Source of the DNA: CAYSLC01 sp964431545
Lineage (GTDB): Bacteria > Desulfobacterota > Desulfobacteria > Desulfobacterales > JAABSP01
Length of the DNA stretch: 5,441 nucleotides
Reading direction: 5' to 3'
NCBI GenBank assembly: GCA_964431545.1
Contig: CAYSLC010000307.1
Coordinates: 1 to 5,441 of the forward strand
The position numbers and the translations under genes are program-made. The notes below the pieces were generated by a model, which searched no databases, was not told where the DNA came from, and saw nothing but the letters and a program-made list of their open reading frames with translations. Positions 1-5,441 of the stretch are shown piece after piece. How positions within the stretch are numbered: position 1 is the stretch's first letter; each line of letters starts with the position of its first letter.

Positions 1-1649
1 TGTCCATCCGGTCCATCTACATGGGATCGGTCAAGACCGAGGCCATCGCCCGGAACCAGCGGTTCGTGACGCCGGTTCCCCTGTCGGCCGTCCCCCGGCT
101 CTTCAAGACCCGGATGCTGCCCCTCAACGTCGCCCTCATCCAGGCGTCGCCCCCGGATGATTTCGGGTGGATGAGCCTCGGGATTTCCGTGGACATCACC
201 CTGGCGGCGGCCCAGTCGGCGGATCGGGTCATCGTCCAGGTCAACCCCCGTATGCCCCGGGTCCTGGGCCGGGGCTTCATCCACGTCGATCAGGCGGATG
301 TGGTGGTGGAGCACGAAGAGGACCTGTTGACGGCCAGCTTTCCGCCGGAAACCGAACCGGCCCAGGGGATCGCCCGCCACGTGGCGCGGCTGGTGGAGGA
401 CGGGTCCACCATCCAGATCGGGCTGGGGACCACGCCCCAGGCCACCATGCTGGCCCTTTCGGAGAAAAACGACCTGGGCATCCACACCCGGTACCTGACG
501 GACCACATGATGCACCTGGTGGCACGAGGCGTGATCACCAACCGGAAAAAGGGGTACAACGAGGGCAAAATGGTGGCCAGCAGCGCCATCGGTTCCAAGA
601 CGTTCTACGAATTCCTCGACGACAACCCGGCCATTGAATTTCACCCGTCCGATTACGTCAACGACCCCCGGGTGGTGTCGCGCCACCACCGGATGGTGGC
701 CATCAACGTGGTCATGTCCATGGACCTCACCGGCCAGGCGGCGGCCGACGCCATGCCCCACAACCTCTTTTCCGGCGTGACCGGCATCCTCGATTTCATG
801 CGGGGCGCGGCCTTTGCCGACGGCGGCAAATCGGTCTTGCTGCTGCCGTCGGTCTCGGCCGGGGGCGGCCAGAGCCGGATCGTGCCGATGCTCTCGGAGA
901 CGGCGGTGGCGGTCCCCCGGGGCGAGGTCCAGTACGTGGTGACCGAATACGGGGTGGTGAACCTCTTCGGCAAGAGCCTCCAGGAGCGGGCCCTGGCCAT
1001 GATCAGCATCGCCCATCCCGATTTCCGTGAGGAATTGTTCGAGCGGGCCAAGGCCATGGGACTGCTGGGGCCGGAGCGGGTTCTCCGGGAGAGCATCCGG
1101 GGCGTCTACCCCCTGAAGCTGGAGGAAGTCCGGGAATTCGACGGGGTCTCCGTCGCCATCCGCCCGGCCAAGCCCACGGACGCGCGGATCATCCAGGAGC
1201 ACTACTACGGCCTGGACCGGCGGGACCTGGTCTCCCGCTTTTTCCACGAGCGGCACCAGTTCCTCAACAAGGAGATGGAGGCGGTCTCCCAGGTGGACTA
1301 TGTGAAAAACCTCGTGCTGGTGGCCATCACCGGGGAAATGGGGTTCGAGCGGGTGGTGGGCATCGGCGAGTCCTACCTGGAGACCGGATCGAACCTGGCG
1401 GAGGTGGCCTTTTCGGTCTCCGGCGGTTTCCAGAACAAGGGGATCGGCCGGGCCCTCATCGCCAAGATCGCCGAGGCGGCCCGGGAAAACGGCATTCCGG
1501 GGCTGGTGGCCTACACCACCCTGGAAAACCGCCACATGATCCGCCTGTTCCATTCCCTGCCCTTCGCCGTGGCCACGTCGTCGTCGGAGGGCATGCTGGT
1601 GCTCAAATGCCGCTTCGACAAGATGAAGGAAGAGACGGTTTTACCGTGA
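1..1649 (+). CDS. Acetyl-CoA hydrolase/transferase-like domain fused to C-terminal GNAT acetyltransferase (5' partial)
   Basis: The frame is open to the window edge (first full codon at 3), so the ATG at 21 is internal and roughly 90 N-terminal residues of the CoA-transferase fold are missing. Numbering from the ATG at 21, residues 1-345 match the 4-hydroxybutyrate CoA-transferase/acetyl-CoA hydrolase family: QASPPDDFGWMSLG (41-54), VNPRMPR (74-80), EDGSTIQIGLG (126-136), DYVNDPRVV (211-219), VTEYGVVNLFGKSLQERA (307-324) and IAHPDFREEL (330-339). Residues about 376-532 are a GNAT domain with the acetyl-CoA-binding motif QNKGIGRA (471-478) and Glu461 in AEVAFSV, the likely general base; it resembles the GNAT domain of Pat-type protein acetyltransferases. 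Oddly, the catalytic Glu position of the transferase (HSEM in known members) is Arg157 (HTRY), and the usual SGVGGQ is SGVTGI (251-256). By inference, the first domain binds CoA esters without transferase chemistry and the GNAT domain is the active enzyme. Acetyl-CoA hydrolase or transferase is the likely automatic annotation. The domain assignment is firm; the function is not. Confidence 0.9.
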   Translation, partial: SIRSIYMGSVKTEAIARNQRFVTPVPLSAVPRLFKTRMLPLNVALIQASPPDDFGWMSLGISVDITLAAAQSADRVIVQVNPRMPRVLGRGFIHVDQADVVVEHEEDLLTASFPPETEPAQGIARHVARLVEDGSTIQIGLGTTPQATMLALSEKNDLGIHTRYLTDHMMHLVARGVITNRKKGYNEGKMVASSAIGSKTFYEFLDDNPAIEFHPSDYVNDPRVVSRHHRMVAINVVMSMDLTGQAAADAMPHNLFSGVTGILDFMRGAAFADGGKSVLLLPSVSAGGGQSRIVPMLSETAVAVPRGEVQYVVTEYGVVNLFGKSLQERALAMISIAHPDFREELFERAKAMGLLGPERVLRESIRGVYPLKLEEVREFDGVSVAIRPAKPTDARIIQEHYYGLDRRDLVSRFFHERHQFLNKEMEAVSQVDYVKNLVLVAITGEMGFERVVGIGESYLETGSNLAEVAFSVSGGFQNKGIGRALIAKIAEAARENGIPGLVAYTTLENRHMIRLFHSLPFAVATSSSEGMLVLKCRFDKMKEETVLP

Positions 1650-1677
1650 GATGAAACAAAGACGGGGGCAACCCGAG

Positions 1678-1684
1678 AAAGGAG
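1678..1684 (+). promoter_or_regulatory. Ribosome binding site fixing the receiver start at 1693
   Basis: AAAGGAG lies 8 bases before the ATG at 1693. The in-frame ATG at 1651, immediately after the upstream stop codon, has no comparable Shine-Dalgarno sequence and would add 14 residues that do not belong to the receiver fold, so 1693 is preferred. Confidence 0.75.
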
Positions 1685-1692
1685 ACATTCCC

Positions 1693-2166
1693 ATGAAAGG
1701 ATCGAAAATTCTGCTGGTCGACGATGAAGTCCTGTTCACCGAAAACACCGCCAAGCTGCTCAAAAACCGCGGCTACCGGGTCACGGCGGTGAACAACGGC
1801 CAGAGCGCCATCGACGCTTTGGAAGAGGACAACTTCGACGTGATGGTGCTCGACCTGAAGATGCCGGGGATGGACGGCATCGAAACCCTCAAGGAGATGA
1901 AAAAGCTGGGCTTTTTCACCGAGGTCCTGATCCTCACCGGCCACGGCTCCATCGACACGGCCCTGGAGGCCATCAAACTGGGGGCTTACGACTACCTGAC
2001 CAAACCCTGCGACGTGGAAGACCTGGTGGAAAAGATCGAGGGGGCCTGGAAAAAGAAGGACGCGGAAGAGAAAAAGGACACCGAGGAGAAGATCCAGAAG
2101 GTGGTGGAGTCGCCGTCGGCGGTGTTCGGTTTGTTTCCGAAGAAGGGGAAGAGGAAGGCGGGGTGA
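1693..2166 (+). CDS. Single-domain response regulator (CheY-like receiver) with charged C-terminal tail
   Basis: This 157-residue protein is a cytoplasmic phosphorylation switch. The receiver domain covers residues 4-118: acidic pair Asp10-Asp11, phosphoacceptor Asp54 in VLDLKMPGMDG, Thr82 in LTGHG and Lys104 in LTKP, so all canonical phosphorylation residues are present. There is no DNA-binding or enzymatic output domain. After the receiver come a Lys/Glu-rich, probably helical stretch (about 119-137) and a basic end (KKGKRKAG). The gene starts 43 bases after the CoA-transferase/GNAT gene on the same strand with no visible terminator between them, so co-transcription is likely and the two products may work together. 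No kinase on the same strand is visible; the histidine kinase at 4107 onward has its own regulator. An orphan receiver could act by protein-protein contact or in a phosphorelay. The fold is certain; partner and role are unknown. Confidence 0.93.
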   Translation: MKGSKILLVDDEVLFTENTAKLLKNRGYRVTAVNNGQSAIDALEEDNFDVMVLDLKMPGMDGIETLKEMKKLGFFTEVLILTGHGSIDTALEAIKLGAYDYLTKPCDVEDLVEKIEGAWKKKDAEEKKDTEEKIQKVVESPSAVFGLFPKKGKRKAG

Positions 2167-2181
2167 GGACTGTTTTTTTGG

Positions 2182-2219
2182 GAGGGGCGAGGCTGCTGCA
2201 AAAGAGGGTTTCGCCCCTC
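2182..2219. terminator. Inverted repeat between convergent genes, possible weak terminator
   Basis: GAGGGGCGA (2182-2190) is perfectly complementary to TCGCCCCTC (2211-2219), with a 20-base loop. It lies between the receiver stop (2166) and the convergent vapC stop (2265), where a bidirectional terminator would be expected. There is no proper U-tract after the hairpin in either direction: the plus strand continues with only ATTT, and the run of seven Ts at 2173-2179 lies before the hairpin. A competing short stem, GAGGG (2204-2208) with CCCTC (2215-2219), is possible. Intrinsic termination is therefore uncertain. Confidence 0.4.
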
Positions 2220-2264
2220 GATTTGACCGATTGATCAACGGGATGAGATGGGATTTGAGCTGCG

Positions 2265-2636
2265 CTATGGAAGGCTCAAGAGGTCTTTCATCAGGCTGAA
2301 GTGATGGTCCAAAGAAAAGATTTCACTGTGATGCTGCTTTGCATTTTGGGCGATAATCAGATCCGGTATGCCGACGCCATTCAAACCGTTTTTAAGGCAT
2401 TTGTATTGAAAGTCGATGATTTGAGGCCAGTCGATGGATAGTTCCAGTTTCTGGATGTTCAGCAATAATCCGATCAATTTTCTCTGATTCCGGATTTTCA
2501 GGAAAGGGATCAGTTCCGCCAGAATCAGATCATTTGTCGCGACGAGATTCTCATCGATCAGAAAATCGAGCTTCTCGGAATGGCTGCCGTCCCTGAAATA
2601 GTCGATCCATACCGACGTATCGACTATGACCGACAC
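2265..2636 (-). CDS. vapC: VapC-type PIN-domain ribonuclease toxin
   Basis: This 123-residue protein has the length and pattern of VapC toxins, metal-dependent endoribonucleases that cut tRNA or rRNA and stop translation when the antitoxin is lost. The PIN acidic residues are present: Asp6 in IVDTSVWIDYF, Glu41 in LAELIPF, Asp92 in GIPDLIIAQNA and Asp110 in SLDHHF. The start codon is GTG (2636-2634), preceded by AGAGGG (2642-2647) at 5 bases. The reading frame overlaps the end of vapB by 13 bases, which is typical of translational coupling and keeps toxin output below antitoxin. Base composition is clearly AT-richer than the neighbouring signalling genes, suggesting acquisition by transfer. 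The frame is intact with all catalytic residues, so the toxin is probably functional. The specific RNA target cannot be read from the sequence. Confidence 0.93.
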   Translation of the reverse strand: MSVIVDTSVWIDYFRDGSHSEKLDFLIDENLVATNDLILAELIPFLKIRNQRKLIGLLLNIQKLELSIDWPQIIDFQYKCLKNGLNGVGIPDLIIAQNAKQHHSEIFSLDHHFSLMKDLLSLP

Positions 2637-2827
2637 CGGCGCCCTCTGATTTCATCCAAATCGATATCCAAATCGATCTTTCCCTTATAGTCCTTCAAGC
2701 CGGAAATTTTGGATTTTCTGATCAGATCTTCCAGCGCTGTAATAATGACCTTGGTTTTCGTATTGGTGCGGGTAACCTTCATCGCTTCGTTTAACAAATC
2801 TTCGGGTAGATCAAGGGTTGTTCTCAT
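2624..2827 (-). CDS. vapB: VapB-type antitoxin (ribbon-helix-helix)
   Basis: This 67-residue protein neutralises the adjacent VapC and, in this family, represses its own promoter. The N-terminal half (MRTTLDLPEDLLNEAMKV, then TNTKTKVIITALEDLIR) fits a ribbon-helix-helix DNA-binding fold: a short beta strand at 2-6 and two helices at about 8-19 and 23-38. The C-terminal half, with LKDYKGKIDLDIDLDEIRGR (44-63), matches the toxin-wrapping tail typical of VapB partners of PIN toxins, with conserved GKI and acidic DLD residues. The ATG at 2827 is preceded by a very strong AAGGAGG. The gene is first in the operon and overlaps vapC by 13 bases. Its AT-rich composition matches vapC and differs from the flanks. 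Confidence 0.93.
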   Translation of the reverse strand: MRTTLDLPEDLLNEAMKVTRTNTKTKVIITALEDLIRKSKISGLKDYKGKIDLDIDLDEIRGRRCRS

Positions 2828-2832
2828 GCTCG

Positions 2833-2840
2833 CCCTCCTT
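2833..2840 (-). promoter_or_regulatory. Strong ribosome binding site of vapB
   Basis: On the minus strand AAGGAGGG ends 5 bases before the vapB ATG. It is closer to consensus than the AGAGGG before the GTG-started vapC, consistent with the antitoxin being made in excess over the toxin. Confidence 0.8.
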
Positions 2841-2847
2841 CGAGTTT

Positions 2848-2878
2848 ATGCATCAACTTATAATACAATGCATATTGT
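2848..2878. promoter_or_regulatory. Candidate VapB operator: two ATGCAT palindromes and an ACAAT/ATTGT inverted repeat
   Basis: The palindrome ATGCAT occurs at 2848-2853 and again at 2868-2873, exactly 20 bases apart, about two helical turns, on either side of the predicted -10 box. The upstream copy sits within an inverted repeat, ACAAT (2865-2869) and ATTGT (2874-2878), in the promoter spacer. Ribbon-helix-helix antitoxins commonly autoregulate by binding spaced palindromic sites over their promoter, so this is a plausible operator. Binding is inferred, not shown. Confidence 0.45.
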
Positions 2879-2883
2879 GTCAA
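2857..2883 (-). promoter_or_regulatory. Predicted sigma-70-type promoter of vapBC
   Basis: Read on the minus strand, a perfect -35 box TTGACA (2883-2878) is followed after 15 bases by TATAAG (2862-2857), five of six bases matching the -10 consensus. Spacing is short but within the functional range. The predicted transcript would begin near 2850, giving a leader of about 22 bases that contains the vapB ribosome binding site. The promoter lies in the 82-base gap between the NtrC-type regulator stop (2910) and vapB, so the pair need not depend on read-through from the kinase/regulator operon. Confidence 0.6.
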
Positions 2884-2909
2884 TCGGTATCGTTGCCTGC
2901 GTCGCCAAT

Positions 2910-4091
2910 TCAGATCCCCGCATCCCCCCGAAACCCCTCCGCCTCGATCCCCGCATCCTTCATCAGCCGATGCAGATACTGCCGCTGGATCCCGGCGGTT
3001 TCGGCCGCCCGGCTGATGTTGCCGCCGCTGTTCTGGAGGAGGCGGCCGATGTACTGGCGGTGGAAGCGGCGGATGGCGTCGTCCTTGGCCTCCCGGAAGG
3101 GGAGGCTGTAAAGGTCGGATGAGACAGGGCCGGCGGGCGGGCCGCCGTCGCTGTCCAGCCACAGGTCCCGGACCTCCAGGGCGTCGGTGCGGCAGAAGAT
3201 GACGCCGCGCTCGATGAGGTTTTCCAGCTCCCGGACGTTGCCCGGAAAGTCCTGGGCCAACAGGGCCTCCATGGCCGAGGGCGCGATCTCCCGGATCGGT
3301 TTGTCGTTGACGGCGGCGTACTTTCGCAAGAAATGGTAGGCGAGGCGGGGGATGTCCGATTTCCGCTCCCGGAGGGGCGGCAGGTGGAACCGGATGACGT
3401 TGAGGCGGTAGTAGAGNNNNNNNNNNNNNNNNNNNNNNNNNNNNNNNNNNNNNNNNNNNNNNNNNNNNNNNNNNNNNNNNNNNNNNNNNNNNNNNNNNNN
3501 NNNNNNNNNNNNNNNNGCCCGCCGGCTCAGCCCGTGGACGGCCCGGGCCACCAGCTCCTTGCCGGTGCCGCTTTCGCCGGTGATGGTCACCGTGCCGTTG
3601 GTGGGGGCCACCTGGCGGATGCGTTCGAAGATCTCCTTCATCGCCGTGCTCGATCCCACCATGGCGTCCAGGTCCTGCCGGGATGCCAGGGCCCCGCGAA
3701 GCGCCCTGTTCTCCCGGACGATGGCCTGCCATTCCATGGCCTTGCCCACCGTCACCAGGATCCGCTCCCGGCGGAAGGGCTTGGTGATGTAGTCGAAGGC
3801 CCCCTTGCGGATCGCCTCCACGGCGGTCTCGATGGTGCCGTAGGCGGTCATGAGGATGACCGAGACATCGGGATCGATGGTCTTCAGCTCGTCCAGGAGC
3901 CGGATGCCGCCGAGCTTCGGCATCTTCAAGTCGGTGATCACCAGGTCGTGGGGCGATTCCCGGAAGTCCGAAAGGGCCTTTTCCGGGTCCATCCGGGTGG
4001 CCACGGCGTGGTCGGTCTCATCGGCGAGGATCCGCTCCAGGAGCTGGAGCATGTCGGCTTCGTCGTCGATAATGAGGATGCGTCCGGGCAT
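2910..4091 (-). CDS. NtrC-family sigma-54-dependent response regulator, interrupted by an assembly gap
   Basis: This transcription activator consists of an N-terminal receiver (acidic pair Asp9-Asp10, phosphoacceptor Asp54 in VITDLKMP, Thr82, Lys104), a linker, an AAA+ sigma-54 interaction domain starting near residue 143 (Walker A GESGTGKE, 172-179), and a C-terminal Fis-type helix-turn-helix (SGGNISRAAETAGIQRQYL...). After the gap the AAA+ domain resumes at LYYRLNV and includes LPPLRER and FPGNVRELEN. Walker B, the sigma-54-contacting GAFTGA loop and sensor I lie in the unsequenced part, so they can only be presumed. In NtrC itself about 109 residues separate the equivalent points, whereas the gap leaves room for 33 unknown codons; the displayed 393 residues therefore understate the true length (about 465-470). 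The gene begins 15 bases after the kinase stop, with AAAGGAAAG overlapping that stop, so it is translated together with its cognate kinase. Target promoters are not visible here. Confidence 0.95.
   Translation of the reverse strand: MPGRILIIDDEADMLQLLERILADETDHAVATRMDPEKALSDFRESPHDLVITDLKMPKLGGIRLLDELKTIDPDVSVILMTAYGTIETAVEAIRKGAFDYITKPFRRERILVTVGKAMEWQAIVRENRALRGALASRQDLDAMVGSSTAMKEIFERIRQVAPTNGTVTITGESGTGKELVARAVHGLSRRXXXXXXXXXXXXXXXXXXXXXXXXXXXXXXXXXXLYYRLNVIRFHLPPLRERKSDIPRLAYHFLRKYAAVNDKPIREIAPSAMEALLAQDFPGNVRELENLIERGVIFCRTDALEVRDLWLDSDGGPPAGPVSSDLYSLPFREAKDDAIRRFHRQYIGRLLQNSGGNISRAAETAGIQRQYLHRLMKDAGIEAEGFRGDAGI
3417..3516. other. Assembly gap of exactly 100 Ns
   Basis: A run of exactly 100 Ns is the conventional placeholder for a gap of unknown size. 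It falls within the AAA+ domain of the NtrC-type regulator. The bases just before it on the minus strand give GCN, so residue 192 is Ala whatever the missing base is. Comparison with NtrC suggests a real missing length near 325 bases; keeping the downstream frame requires a length equal to 1 modulo 3. Confidence 0.95.
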
Positions 4092-4106
4092 GTCGGTCTT
4101 TCCTTT

Positions 4107-5441
<1,335 letters not shown>

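Noticed and set aside
520..525. TGGCAC resembling a sigma-54 -24 element (also on the minus strand at 5441-5436)
   Set aside because: Neither is followed by a TTGC-like -12 element at the right spacing, and both lie within coding sequence.
1651..1692. Earlier ATG at 1651 as receiver start
   Set aside because: No Shine-Dalgarno sequence at a useful distance, and it would add 14 polar residues outside the receiver fold. The ATG at 1693 has AAAGGAG at 8 bases.
1603..2238. 211-residue minus-strand frame opposite the receiver gene
   Set aside because: Low-complexity mirror of the receiver codons (Leu/Phe/His-rich) with no domain. The opposite strand encodes a complete receiver.
2227..2241. Near-palindrome CCGATTGATCAACGG downstream of the hairpin
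   Set aside because: The core TTGATCAA is only 8 bases, the outer arms are offset by one unpaired A, and there is no associated promoter or U-tract. It could be chance.
2240..2910. Search for transposase remnants or terminal repeats around the AT-rich island
   Set aside because: No insertion-sequence reading frame, matched terminal inverted repeats or target-site duplication could be seen by eye, so no mobile element is called.

Overview
The window looks like a GC-rich deltaproteobacterial (Desulfobacterota-like) draft contig. This rests on the CoA-transferase-like/GNAT fusion, the stand-alone receiver next to it, and an NtrC-type two-component pair, a mix common in that group. No marker gene is present, so the assignment is an inference. 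Most of the sequence is strongly GC-rich (44 of 60 bases are G or C at 841-900). An AT-richer island at about 2240-2890 (25 of 60 at 2281-2340) holds a toxin-antitoxin pair.

Layout. Plus strand, 1-2166: the 3' part of a gene for an acetyl-CoA hydrolase/transferase-like domain fused to a GNAT acetyltransferase, followed 43 bases later by a 157-residue single-domain response regulator, probably in the same operon. At 2167-2264 is a convergent intergenic stretch with one perfect 9-bp inverted repeat. Minus strand, 2265-2883: a vapBC pair with its own promoter and palindromic repeats. Minus strand, 2910-5441: a sensor histidine kinase, cut off at the window edge, followed 15 bases later by its sigma-54-dependent NtrC-family response regulator. 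The regulator gene is interrupted by exactly 100 Ns, a placeholder gap that hides most of the AAA+ core.

How the parts work together. The kinase (extracytoplasmic Cache-like sensor end, one visible membrane segment, PAS, HisKA, HATPase) should phosphorylate Asp54 of the NtrC-type regulator to activate sigma-54 promoters that lie outside this window. The plus-strand pair is the most interesting part. The CoA-transferase domain has Arg where the family has its catalytic Glu, and a neighbouring active-site motif is also altered, while the GNAT domain keeps its acetyl-CoA-binding motif and probable general base. This suggests a CoA- or acyl-CoA-sensing pseudoenzyme domain controlling an acetyltransferase, analogous to the Pat protein-lysine acetyltransferases. 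The receiver beside it could be a partner or substrate. The vapBC island looks like a self-contained acquisition between the two signalling operons.
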